NCBI GenBank assembly: GCA_030267565.1
Contig: BRXU01000005.1
Location: 908,001-972,000 of the forward strand
From: Pleodorina starrii
Lineage: Eukaryota > Chlorophyta > Chlorophyceae > Chlamydomonadales > Volvocaceae
Direction: 5' to 3'
DNA: 64,000 nt
Shown piece by piece: positions 24,344 through 34,418 of this stretch. The translations under genes were made by a program, and so were the position numbers. The notes beneath the pieces were generated by a model. The model did not search any database. It was not told the origin of the DNA and was given only the letters and a program-made list of their open reading frames with translations. The stretch's first letter is position 1, and every line of letters begins with the position of its first letter.

Positions 24344-25560
24344 GCGGGGGTGCCCAACCCCATTCTCGCGGACCCGACCACATACCAGGTCCTTCAGCCA
24401 CCCAAAGCTCAGCACGGAAACGCATTTCCAGACCATGCTGTCCGGATTGATGTCCCAGCCCATCTCCGGGGCCAATATGGTCGTGAAGATCTGCCATGCG
24501 TCCAGCAATATCTGCGCAGTGGGATGGCGGTTATGGTTTGGTAGTTGCAGGTAACGGTATCATCGTGGGCTCCAGGTAGACCGAGAGGAAGAGCCACAGA
24601 TCGGTTGGTGGGACGGTGGGAAGGCAAGTTAGGCGGGAAGCACCCGAGCGGGGCGGGAGCCCGATATAGAATGCCAATTGGAGGAAGGGCCTGGCCGCTA
24701 CTGTGGGAATTGATAATGCGGTATTCGTAGGGGAGGGCCCTCGGGGTTACGGATGCAATGTGCCTATGGTGCTTGACATGAAACCAGCCGTTTTGGGGTG
24801 GGAGCGAGGGGAACAGACATGTGTAGTTGCTGTTGTCGATGTGGGCTTCAGGCCACATGATGGATCGACATGACCAGACATAATGGCCTAAACACGTGAA
24901 CAGTCTTTCTTTTGAGGGGGGAACGGAAAGGACAGGGTAGGTCCGGACGAGGTGACAACCAAATTAAGCAACCAAAGCAAGCAATATTAAATTTCTTCTC
25001 TAGGGGGACCGACCGAATCGCGCGGCTGGGGTGCCCCATCCGGCGCGTATGGTGCCTGTCCGGTCACCGTATATGAACCTGCCGGGAGCGGTCGGGCCGG
25101 TCATCCGGTTTAGGCGCCTCTAGCAGCGCTCGCACCCCCGTGTTCGCTCTGAGCTGCAGCTCGGCGCCGGTTTGGCAACATCCCGCAACAGCACTTCAGC
25201 GTCTCATCCGTCTCAGCTGCCGACCGGGTCGGAGTCCAGAGCGGCCGAGTCCCGAGACGTCACGTCTGACATACAGAAACGGTTGAACCGGATGCTGAAC
25301 CCCTGAAACCCTTGCCTCTCTGGGTCTGCAATTCGCGGCTGTTCGTTGCCCCTTACTTTGAATAGAATCCAGTGGTAGTAGATGTGTTGTTGGTTTTTCT
25401 CCTGGCTCAGCGTGAAGAGAACACCGAAAATGCCGGATTCCAGCGAGGGCGACTGCGATGGTAATGTATGGTTTCAGATGTGACGGGTTGGGCCATGCCG
25501 GAGCGCGAGGTCAACCCCAGTCCATATTCGCACGCACGCGAAGTGCTCATTGGCGGACAT
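1..25560 (-). CDS. TmcB-like PAS/TPR multi-pass membrane protein, 3' end beyond window
   Basis: One gene read right to left. I joined 43 exons, each bounded by AG acceptor and GT (once GC) donor, with all phases compatible; they total 7,041 nt or 2,347 codons. Order: N-terminal membrane segments, helical TPR-like region, a PAS domain (GYKKGDLDGKNVTVL, PPHEAKRHPGLMRRY), further PAS-like modules, a long low-complexity linker, then two membrane segments separated by about 200 residues that probably face outward. This order is that of the tiny macrocysts TmcB/TmcC-like proteins greatly expanded in volvocine algae; family membership is established knowledge, a sensor role is inference. The frame is open at base 1, so the C-terminus lies outside. 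The true first exon is uncertain: the first firm exon starts at 25452 in phase 0, and an ATG at 25560 with a donor after nine codons (25534-25560) is the best of several weak candidates. Exons are listed in the sub-entries. Confidence 0.9.
3815..4065. repeat. degenerate 21-24 bp tandem repeat (first patch)
   Basis: Repeated variants of CTGGGCGACTGGGCGCTCACACCG are visible, cleanest at 3966-4060. A second patch of the same family lies at 5640-5800 and single units near 4230-4290. Both are inside the 3.4-kb intron. Confidence 0.8.
4290..4625. repeat. 41-bp minisatellite with a duplicated block
   Basis: Unit contains AATCCGCGCGGCAACGATT followed by TGGCAACCGACGRCAGA. Two and a half units at 4294-4400 and again at 4525-4620; in both places the last unit runs into the same CACCGCCACTCCTGCGGCCC sequence, so a block of roughly 100 bp was duplicated. 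A lone half unit lies at 4170-4210. Confidence 0.85.
4633..4863. repeat. (CCGCCA)n hexanucleotide array
   Basis: About 38 uninterrupted copies of CCGCCA (read as CACCGC in other phase), 231 bp. It starts directly at the end of the 41-bp minisatellite. Its translations (poly-Pro, Thr-Ala, Arg-Trp, poly-Gly) are repeat artefacts. Confidence 0.97.
5355..5575. repeat. TTTGGATTTGG and TTAACGTTAACG simple repeats
   Basis: 5355-5430 is built of GGATTTGGATTT variants. 5500-5575 has three tracts of TTAACGTTAACGTT and CTTAACCTTAACCG. Both lie in the 3.4-kb intron. Confidence 0.75.
5640..5800. repeat. degenerate 21-24 bp tandem repeat (second patch)
   Basis: Same family as 3815-4065: repeated GCTGGGCGACT and CGCTCACACCGCTGG modules with small changes. 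Confidence 0.75.
5922..5998. repeat. (CTAG)n and (TTCG)n microsatellites
   Basis: About seven CTAG units at 5923-5951, followed after 20 bp by about five TTCG units at 5974-5995. Confidence 0.9.
7563..10251 (-). other. TmcB-like gene: low-complexity cytosolic linker exons
   Basis: Exons in gene order: 9201-10251, 8716-8819, 7854-8397, 7563-7645. The 1,051-nt exon encodes a Ser/Pro/Gly/Ala-rich linker. 8716-8819 gives GLTLVSAMKALREED. The exon 7854-8397 starts acidic (DLDEEDEDDEYGSF), then has an alternating His-Gln run from a CAC/CAG repeat around 8140-8235. 7563-7645 encodes the conserved juxtamembrane segment RGKRYRKLVKLMNSPEAQR that precedes the next membrane helix in this family. Donors and acceptors are all GT-AG; phases 0/1/1/0 join without a frame break. 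Confidence 0.83.
11440..11730. repeat. degenerate AAGATTGTGTA array rich in TGTAA
   Basis: An irregular 10-13 bp repeat (AAGATTGTGTACGATTG, AATGTGTAAGAATGTG and similar) fills an intron of the TmcB-like gene. On the plus strand, antisense to the gene, it carries at least seven TGTAA pentamers. Confidence 0.85.
12369..13096. repeat. 727-bp (CCCA)n tetranucleotide array
   Basis: About 180 consecutive copies of CCCA with no visible interruption. It sits in the intron between exons 13110-13435 and 11825-12044 of the TmcB-like gene, starting about 13 bp after the donor. The transcribed RNA carries the G-rich strand (GGGU)n. It keeps all six frames open, which produces the long Thr-His-Pro and Gly-Trp-Val pseudo-proteins rejected below. 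Confidence 0.98.
16250..16395. repeat. G-rich intron minisatellite (AGCAGGGGTAGGGTAGAG)
   Basis: About seven imperfect copies of an 18-27 bp unit in the intron between exons 16521-16650 and 16102-16239 of the TmcB-like gene. Confidence 0.85.
17528..20008 (-). other. TmcB-like gene: helical TPR-like region exons
   Basis: Exons in gene order: 19858-20008, 19512-19616, 19107-19228, 18631-18708, 18373-18451, 17892-18004, 17528-17598. The encoded peptides are amphipathic helices such as HPRDVEVAARCARVW, FVALVYANFMLDM, RRK-rich YVEYQRKQRMVLRHH and SPRLVRLYARFLETI. They match the helical TPR-like repeats placed between membrane domain and PAS in TmcB/TmcC proteins (family knowledge). Exon 17892-18004 ends in a split Gln codon completed by 17598; the next exon is acidic and probably a linker into the PAS domain. 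No membrane segment is seen here, so this part should be cytosolic. Confidence 0.86.
22618..22660. repeat. (CCACAC)n short repeat
   Basis: About five copies of CACACC inside an intron of the TmcB-like gene. Confidence 0.8.
23092..23168. repeat. tandem duplication of a 36-bp unit
   Basis: The segment beginning CGAGCGCCCCTTCCTCC and ending ACGCCCCATTCC is present twice in tandem, identical by eye, in the intron between exons 23921-24046 and 22918-22983. Confidence 0.9.
24310..24345. repeat. (CTG)n trinucleotide tract in an intron
   Basis: About nine CTG units lie just downstream of the donor of exon 24386-24511. Confidence 0.9.
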
Positions 25561-28500
25561 TGCGTGCGGTCAGTTGCGAAGAGGCGCGTTCGCACCTGCA
25601 GCAAATCATCTTGTTCGTAGTCGGATCCAATGACGCCGTCCCTGCCACATATATCAGCGTCACCGCGTCATGCCAAACCGAGAATGGAAGCAGTTGGCGG
25701 CCTCGGCCGGTGCAGCCGATGGACGCGTGCAGATGGAAAGAGCCTAATAAATTATAGCATATCCCAAGAAACATTGCTACCCAAACCCGACATCGCGTGC
25801 TAAGCAGGTAAGACCGTAAGACGTTCCGTTTTTAGGAGCGATTTCTGCCAAACCGCTCACCTTATGTTCAGGCTTTCTAAGCCGTGATTCACAGCACTAC
25901 TAACAACAGACTCGGCTCGTTGTGAAGTCATCTTCCCTACGGATCCGTGTCAAGCAACCCATAACTTCGCGAGCTTGCAAATAGTTGAACCATATATCTT
26001 TCGGGTGATTACATATTACACTGGTTTTAAACGATGAACAATTTTACTAATTCAGCGTCTTGTCCGTCCTCGCAGTGTACTGGCGACGGAACGGAAAACA
26101 CGACATTACAGACTGAAGTGTACAAGCACGGCCGTAAGCTTACATCCGGACCAAAAATAAATAAATAATTTGGTTTAGGTTGTAGGCAATCATGGTGCTG
26201 GAATGCGCTCGCTTGATAGAATAACAAGACCAGTACTCCAGCAGTTAAGTCAACGCCCATCGATGTACGCAGGTCACCACAACATTCGCCATAATTATTT
26301 TATTGCAACCTATCATGATAGTACAAAGAACCCGGCAAAGAACCCGGTAATACGTTCACCACCAATCTATACGTCACTCTTTCACTAGGACGTGACAGTG
26401 GCCCTTGCCTGCGCTACGCAACGACCGCGCATAACTTTTCGAGCCAGATAACTTGGACGTTTTATTGGAATCCGGCGTTCCCTTTTCGACTGGCACACGG
26501 TACGAAACGCAGGTACAAAAGGAATCAGGTATGATTTGGACGAATTTGTGATCAAGGAGAATCGTCAGGCCAACTGGCTCTAGGCTTCTTTCCAATCGAT
26601 TCAGCAATCGATTCAGCATTATCAAAGCTCGCCCGCCTTTGCCGTATGGTCCCCATTACCTTAGGGTTCACGTAAGACAGCAAGCAGAGGCGACAGTCGG
26701 CTCTGCAAAAGCTCCTTGATTTACCAAGTGAGTCAGAAGCGCGCATTTAACTACATCATTACATAACTACAGGTTTTCTGGGTTCCTTCATGCCAGTTTC
26801 CCGTCCGACGGTACTAGTACGGCCGACCCGCGAACGCAATCTGATCAGTGATCACCTCGCAACTCACGGCCTTTGAATACATGAATCCACATTTGCCTCA
26901 TCCAATATATTTGCGTACATGAGGTGCACAATTTTACTGAAGTTCCGTAACAACGGTGTGGTCCTTGTTTGTGGCCGTTAATTTGACTTCTGGTTGTCTT
27001 GGATGTACAAACTCGTAGAATTTGTGACAAACACCAATCACTTGCAGTTGACACCGATGGTCCGAGTTCCATCGGGTTGGGACGCGCTGGACGCGCATCG
27101 ACGCGGTCATCCTGTCATTTTCCCCTACGGGCCCTGCCTGACACCGAATTCATGACGCTTGCAAAAATGGGTTATAGCTTGCAGAGCCCTAAGCTTTTGG
27201 GTGGTGGGACGTTCGCTTGCAAATGGCCATCTGCCTTACATTTGTGCACTCGCAGGCACTCGCAGCCTTGATCTATCTTTGCCCGACTTGGCTTCTGCAC
27301 AGCTTTCGCCTCTCTCTAAACGTAATACGGGAAACATGCCGCTTTCGCGAGCTGCATGAAACACTTTATTACGTGTACAATCCCGTCTCTGTCTGCCTCA
27401 CATCTAGCTGGCATCAATTCCAGCGCCTTGTTTTCGGTAGTAATAAATCTTTTTTGCAGCGACGCGATTGAGGCGACGTTGGCGAACGGGCGCAACAACA
27501 ATAATTGAAACCGAGTCTGCCTCATCGCCGCCGGACCAACCCATACGGACAGAAACGCGTAACAGCACAGCAACGGCAAGGAACGGGGTTGTGCGCCCTG
27601 CCCTCGGCGTCTGCCGGCGCCACCGTGTGTTGGACGTGCCGCGTTGTGTTGGAACGCACCCAGCGAACCAGGCAACTTTACCAGATCGCATAACCAAAAG
27701 TTTCTGGAAGTTCTTATACATGATTAAACATGTTCTTATACATGATTAAACATGATGCCTGGGTTTTTCCCGGACGGGTTGCCCAGCCGTTGCACAATTT
27801 CACGTTGTTGCTGTTGCTGTCCTGCTGTCTTTCGTATTCCGCCTTGCGGCGAGACGTATTGTCCCTTTTCGTCAGGCAGGTCGGGGGAGGCAAGGTTCAG
27901 GATTTCATTTGTATCCCCCCGCCCTTTCCCCCGCGGCGTGGAGCCCATGTCATAAAAGAGCAGCGCACAAAGCAGTATCATGTTGCCAGGTCATTATATT
28001 CCCAGGTCTTGTCCAAACACGCCCTGCCACATCCACATCGCCAGACTACTCCACACCGCAACAGTATTATACTATGATGACAAGGCTCGAGTCCTGTGAT
28101 CGCGTCTAGATGGACACACAGCACATGAGGCAGCAGACGGGTCAGGACACATCAGTTACGATGCCGTATGCAGTAGCGAGATATTTGCCATTTTGCCACC
28201 GCGCGTGCAGGCGGGTGCCACCGCGGCGCACCACGACCCTATTGGGCCAGCTGCATAAGCGCAGCACCCCTCGTGTCCACTGTGAAACGGTTCAGGACAT
28301 CAGGAGACGCACACCACCTTTTGACGCCCCCCAACAGCTGTCCAATGAATTGCAACCAAAACAAAAATACAAAACTGCGGGGGCCTGCATGTGTCAGTGC
28401 TGACCCGTATGTTCCCTCGGCGGCCGATCCGCAGCACTGCTGACGGCCCCAACGTGTCTTCTCCAAGTGACTTCCGGGATGGCTCACGAACCAAACCCGC

Positions 28501-28961
28501 CCGTACTGCCAGCCGCACAGGCCACAGGGTACCTCGTTACCGTGCACGGTGGGGATCGCCATCCGTCATCCGGCACGCCTCCGTCATAGCGCCCCAGCCG
28601 CGCCTGGCGTGTACTACCTCCCCCAATGCACCCGCGTGCCTTTGCCTTCCTCCTATAACTTGATTATCAGGCCACTGTGTGTCTTATACGGTACCTCTTC
28701 ACCATGCCATGCCAAGCATCCACGATGAGCGCCTGTCTCCCACCACCACAGCCAACCCCGTCGAGCCATCCCATGTCGGGGTAACCTACGATGTCATCAT
28801 CGTGCCGACGCAGCCCATTGCGTGAGTCGGGCGCCCAGCTTCGAACAGCATGCCGCACGCCTGCCACCGGCACCGCCTGCCAACCAGGCCGGGACCCGCC
28901 CGACCCCGCCCTTGTAGCCCGACAGTCCGCACGTTCACAGCCTCAAAAGCCCACACCCCAT
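25561..28961. other. intergenic spacer, lower G+C, no gene recognised
   Basis: Between the presumed 5' end of the TmcB-like gene and the stop codon of the first Myb/SANT-like gene. 25.8-28.1 kb is clearly less G+C-rich than its surroundings. Open frames are all short, overlap on both strands and resemble nothing I know. It must contain the TmcB-like promoter on its left and the 3' UTR of the neighbouring gene on its right. A 23-bp perfect tandem duplication (TTCTTATACATGATTAAACA followed by TG) lies at 27709-27753. Confidence 0.6.
27709..27753. repeat. perfect two-copy 22-23 bp tandem repeat
   Basis: TTCTTATACATGATTAAACA plus TG occurs twice back to back in the AT-richer spacer. Confidence 0.9.
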
Positions 28962-31900
28962 CTACTTCTGCAGGCTGGACCCATTGGGGTCCTCCATCTC
29001 CGTCCCCATACCCGGCGGCGCGGCACCCGTGAACACATGCTGCAGCGGCGCCAGCCCCAGCAACGGCCCCAAGCTGAGGAGCGGCGCGAGCAGCATGTTC
29101 ATCGACACATCTTGCGGACTCGGTGCCGGCGGGGCACCGTGCGCCTGACCCGGGGACCCGCCCCCCGCCTGTGTCCCGTCCGCTGCTGCGCCGTTGGGTC
29201 CCGCGCCCGCTTGCTGCTGCTCCGCAGACGAGCCACCCACCACGCCAGCGGCGACCGCATCCTCCTGATACTTTATCGCCTGCTGCTGGTACTGCATATC
29301 CAGCTGCTGCTGGTGGTGCTGCAGCTGCTGCAGCTGCTGCGACTGGATCTGGAGCAGCAGTTGGTTGGCGGTGGCGGGGTTGGCCGCGTACTGCATGAGC
29401 TGTTGGGATGCCTGGAAGTACTCCGCCGCCGCCGCCCCCAGCCCCATGGCTTGCAGCTGCAGCAGGCTATCGTGCGCGGCGGCCGCTGCGGCGGCGGCGG
29501 CAGCCGCCGCCAACGTCCCGTCGTCCTCCGGCTGCGGGTGCTCGCCGGCGGCGGCAGCCGCCGCCGCCGCCGCAGAGGCCGCCGCCGCCGCTGCGCTGTC
29601 ATCCAGCACCGTCACGGCGCCACCGTGGGGATCTGTCGCGCCGGGATGGCCGGCCGCGTGGTGGTGCTGATGCTGGTGCTGATGCTGGTGATGCTCCTGC
29701 ATGATCGCCGCGTCCTCGGCGCCTGGCATCATGGCCTCCTGGCTGCTGTGCATCACGACCGCCCCCGCCCCGTCGCCATGGCCCGGGTGCGCCCCCACAT
29801 CCTCACCGTTGGCGCCCTCCGAACCCACCATCCCGCCCCCGTCGCCGCCGTGCATTTCCTCGCCACCCATGTAGTCTGTCCGAACGACGCCCACGCCGTC
29901 GCCGTCCTTGAGCGGCTCGCCCAACACCCCCGGCAACCCCGCCATGTGCAGCTGGTGGTGGTGATGGTGCTGCATCTGCGCGAAATGCATGGCGGCGTCG
30001 CCGAGCGCCCCCGGCGGCAAGCCCGCGGCGCCAGCTAGACCGCTCGCAGCCGTCAGGGCTTCCAACAACCCCTGGCTGTCCGCCAGCCCTGCGGCGGCGG
30101 CCGCCGCCGCGGCCGCAGCCGCAGCTGCCGCGGCCGCGCTGCCAGGCTCCAGGTGCTGCTGCTCCACCGCCCCCGCGCCGCCGTCCAACTGCATGTCCCC
30201 CATACCGTCTGCGCTCGGCAGGCCGTCGGGGCCGATCCGGCCGGGTCGACCCGCGTGGCGCTTGCCGGTAGCCGCCGCGACGGCGGCAGCCGCGGCGGCG
30301 GCCGTGCTGGCAGCGACCTGATTGGGATCCGCCGCCATGGCGGCCGCCATCGCTGCAGCCATCTGGGGATTGGCCGCTAGCGAGGTGAGCATGTCGTGGG
30401 GGCTCACGGCCATGCCGCCCTGCCCAAGCCCTAACGCTTGCTGCTGACCCACGCCCATGGCCATCTGGTGTGGTCCCTGTCCCACGCCCAACCCCGGCTG
30501 CCCCACGCCCATGGGCCCTTGCGTCATCTGCCCCTGCCCGACCGTCAGCGGCAACACCATTCCTGGCGCCCCGCCCGGCGCCATCCCGTTCGCTCCCACA
30601 GCCGCCGCCGCGGCCGCCGCCTCCGCGACCATCTGCGCGAAGGGCTGGGTGCCTGCCTGCCCTGCCGCCGCGGCCGCCGCCAGCATCTGTCCCATCGTCT
30701 GCATATTCAGCTGGCCCGCCGCCGCGGCGGCGGCCGCCGCCGCTGCCGCGGCCGCCGCCGCTTGCTGCTGGTGGCTATGCTGCGCGGCGGCGGCGCCCGA
30801 GGCCGGCCGGAACGGCCGGTTGGTGCGGTGTCGTGGTGCGGTGTGCGGGTCCACGCCGACTTCCAGCGCCCCAGGCGGCAGCAGCGCCGCGCGCTGCGCC
30901 GCCGCTGCGCGCTTCTCCGCGGCGCTGCGCTTTGCACCCCCGCCGGAGCCGCCGTCACCGCCCACGTCGTCGTCATCGTCCAAATCATCCTCCCCAAGGT
31001 CATCCATGGGCGCCAGCCCGGCGCCCGCCGGCAGCGGCATGCCGGGAATCCCCGGGGCGCCAGTCGCAAGATCGAACTTCAGCCGGGCCTGGTTTACACA
31101 GCGGCAGAAGGGGTGGACACGATGTTGACAGGTCCGTAACGCTCATGATGAGGAATATTTCAGCGGCCGGTGGGCCGTCGTGAGCAACCGAGTGGCGACA
31201 GTTCGGGGGCTGGACTGGGCGTGCAGATGCGTGCCTTGGCTTCTGGAGCTGGCTACCCAGCAGCCCTCCCTGGAACCAACAACCCCGCCAGCAGCGACAG
31301 GGCAGGACAGCTTCCGAACGGCCCACGGTTACACAAGCGCCTGACCGGGGGTCCTTCACTGATGCTGCCTTACAGAGTTGAGGCAGGAACGCTGTTGAGA
31401 ATGCTTGCGCATGCATGCGTGTACATGCTGCGCATTGGTGCGCGTGGTGCAGGCGGTGGTGCAGCGCGCGAGGTTGCGCAGTTGCGTGAGGGGGGGTTCG
31501 GGCCTCATCGAAATCCGCTAAATGTCGTCGTCATTAGCTGCGGTTCTCCCTTCGGGATCACCGCATCGGTGTGTGTAACAAAGTTTCAATCAGCGCGTAT
31601 GCGTATGCGTGTGCAAGTTCCCGCGCCGGCAGCGGACGGGAGTCGCTGCCTCACGTATGCACGTCGCCGCCGCCTGCACTCTTGGGCAACCGCGACTTCT
31701 GTCCAGGTCAGGACATTCAGCGTTCAGATATGCAGGCCCGCTTTATGCCCCACCCGCCCCGCCGACCCGATCCGGTCCCTCCCTCTCCGCATCACAGCTG
31801 CACTGCGACCGACGGGAATGCCGCTCCCCCCAAGCCCCTCGGCCAACCCCCCACCGACCTTGCGCGTCGTGTGATCCTGCGCCGCGTCGTACTTGTACAC

Positions 31901-34418
31901 AAACAGACCGTCCTTTTTGGTTCCCGTGTTAATGAACCCGAACCGCACGCGGCTGGTCAGGATGCGGCTGACCTGTGCGGATCACGGAGCACAGGAGACA
32001 CAAATATCAACGTTCATCCCGTGCGGTGCAGCCGCGGCTGAGGCATGGCCTGCCCCCCCCACCCCGGCCCCGCGTTGCCCTCGACGCCCGGGATGCAGCT
32101 CACAGCCATCACGCCGGGCGGCAACAGCTTACATCCACATGCAAGTCCATTCCCAGCGCAGATTTGGACCGTAACCGTGTGACCCGCCCCCGACCCCGTC
32201 CCATGCCCGGACCTAGATTCAGGTCTGTAACCCACATTTGCTCTCACGTCTCACCACCGATTTCACACGTTGGATTCCTGATGCCAACCCCTCTCAACAT
32301 AGCGTGTCAGGCATTGTGCTGCAGGTACATCGAGCGCACACCTGCTTTTGCCATCGCGTTAGCCGCCGCCCGTCCGTTGTCTGCGGGCGCCGGTCCAGAT
32401 AGGGGCTGTAGTAGGGGTCATTCTCCATGGCCTCCCATACCTCCTTGACCGTCGCCTGCATAGGGCGGTCCAAGGAGACGCGGCGCGGCGCGAGTCATTC
32501 AACCAACACATGGCAGCGACGACGCGGAAAGGCAAATGCGGCGCAAAGCGCCCTCCTCTACACCAAAGCTGCCGTTGTTGAGCCTCCCATTCTGACACAA
32601 CGGGGCCCCCTTTGCTGGTCTCAAGTAAGGCCATGGCGCGGGGATAGCACCTCCTCCATAACGGGCCAGGTCGCGTTGTTCACACTTTGGACGCAAGTGC
32701 AACAGTGCTACTACAGCAACGGCACCCGCAGCTCCTTCCTCCCACCCACTCAGCAGCAGCAGCAGCACCGGCAGCTCACCGAGCAGTCCGGAAAGGTCTT
32801 GAGGACCTCCTTGACCTTCCGCACCAGGGGGTACGGGTAGTCCACCTGCCGCCGCGGAAGGGGGGTCAGGGAGTGATATGCCGCGGAAGGGGGGAGATGA
32901 AACGAGACTAATGGGCAACTGCGCCACAATTATGAAGTGGGTCAACGACCCCACGGCAGCGGGAAAGTGCGGAAACCGACTACAGTGGGCCATCAATGCG
33001 CTACGAGCATGAGTGTGCATTCGGCGCGAAAGCTGCCACGCCGCTCGACGGGAACTAGGTCAGCTGCGCGCGCACTCTTATGTGGGTTGCGCAGCTCGGC
33101 CATTGAAACGCATGTCGTGGCTGTCACGTCCTCGGATGCATTGCGCCCTGACCGCGTCCCCACGCCCGAGCTCGCGTGGCGTGCCACGTTCCTGCCAGCC
33201 CCGACCCCCGTCTAGGTTTGCAGCTGACTAATCTTATGGATCGATTGCCTCGCCAACCCGCAGGCCACGTTATTATTGCTATGGTTGTTACAGTGGACTC
33301 CAGACTGTCGGAACAATAGAGAGAGCCGGCGGGCCATCTGACCGTGCGCTGCCATCTTGGCCGCCCTTATATGCCCACCTTAGGCGCGATGCGCTCCTCA
33401 AAGGTCGCGCCACTCTCGACGATCCGCCGCATGGCGCTGTATTTATTGCGCAGCTTGAGGACGACCTTGTGCTGGTCGGGCACGCCGTCCCAGCCTGTGA
33501 GGCGGGCAGGGGAGGGCAGGGGAGGCCCCACACGCCACACGCCACCAAGCGGTCAAGAGGAATGGCACTGCAAGGTTCCGGTCGTGCGGATGGGTTGCAG
33601 GTTGCCGGTCCGCAGGCAGGCAAGCAGCCATGGTGCGGCGACACCCGCACATCAACGCCGCACGGTTGCTCCTGGTCCGACGCCAGACCGGTGCACAGCC
33701 CGTCGCCAGGCTAGGCAGGGCAAACCAGCGCCATGGGGATGTTGGCGCTGCTAGGGTCCGCCTTACCCAGCGCCTTTATTAGTCCCGGGTAGTCGGGTTT
33801 CTTGTTCGTAGCCATGTTGTTCTTGACCGTTTCAAACACGAGCTGGACGCGCTCGTCCGTCCAGATGAGGCCCGCGCTCTCGTTCTCCGCCGCAGTGTCC
33901 CTGCGCCGCTTCTTGGTCGTGGCCACTGCCTCCGAGGGCTGCCCCAGCTCGGCTCCCGGAACGGGCAGCGCGCCCGGGTGAGGCTGCTGGGCGGCTGCTG
34001 CCGCAGCAGCGGCAGCGGCTGCTGCAGCTGCGGCAGCAGCGGCCGCGGTGGCAGGGTCGGTCGGGAGTTGGCCGAGGGCCTGCAACACAGCCAGCGGCTG
34101 GTGCTGCGCTGCGAACGCCTCGAGCGCCTGACCGTGCAGCGCTCCAACCGCTGCTGCATCGGACAGCTCCTTTGATTTATTCGCCGACTTGCCGGCCCTG
34201 GCCGAGCGAGCTCCGGCATCCTGCTCATGGGCTGCAAGCAGCGCCTGTTGTTGCAGAAGATGCGGTGGCAGACCGTGGGCCAAAGATGCTCCAGGTGCCG
34301 CTGACCCGGGGGCTCCAGCTCCCAACACGCCCGGGGCGAGGACTGACGCAGCTGACAGAAACAAGCCAGCGAGGTCTTGAAGGTCCGACTGCCTCACGAC
34401 TTGCGCAGGCTGCGCCAT
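28962..34418 (-). CDS. Myb/SANT-like protein with conserved wing-like module (paralogue A), 1,062 aa
   Basis: Six exons: 33767-34418, 33379-33494, 32780-32845, 32342-32455, 31859-31972, 28962-31088. They sum to 3,189 nt with no frame break; ATG at 34418, TAG at 28962. Residues about 184-256 form a Myb/SANT-like domain split by the first intron: WTDERVQLVFETVKNN, KPDYPGLIKALGWDG, VLKLRNKYSAMRRIV. Residues 257-354 carry a second conserved module: VDYPYPLVRKVKEVL, VKEVWEAMENDPYYS, YLDRRPQTTDGRRLT, RFGFINTGTKKDGLF, VYKYD. It looks like a small winged-helix-type fold but I cannot name it. The N-terminus is Ala/Gln-rich with a basic KKRRR cluster. The 708-residue C-terminal exon is almost all Ala, Gln, His and Gly runs. 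Inference: nuclear DNA-binding regulator. The neighbour at 36.4-40.1 kb is a paralogue with the same intron positions. Confidence 0.9.

Larger units (their letters stand above)
20439..25452 (-). other. TmcB-like gene: N-terminal membrane-domain exons
   Basis: Exons in gene order: 25357-25452, 24386-24511, 23921-24046, 22918-22983, 22393-22462, 21912-22006, 21665-21742, 21241-21342, 20439-20683. They give the family signature GIFGVLFTLSQEK, then DAWQIFTTILAPE. Hydrophobic stretches that look like membrane helices come from 23921-24046 (LAVNLVLCVWVAW), 21912-22006 (LLLLLFVAVAMLV), 21241-21342 (AYMVLAAWLVWVYM) and two in 20439-20683. The 78-nt exon 21665-21742 carries the family hallmark LGHSGAEVTAFGIK. 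Exon 22918-22983 appears to use a GC donor (CAG|gcacgt); using a GT 12 nt further on would add four residues and also keep frame. Several exon lengths are exact multiples of three. Confidence 0.88.

Noticed and set aside
28791..31183. Plus-strand frames opposite the last exon of paralogue A
   Set aside because: Mirror of Ala/Gln/His codon runs; no splice or domain support.
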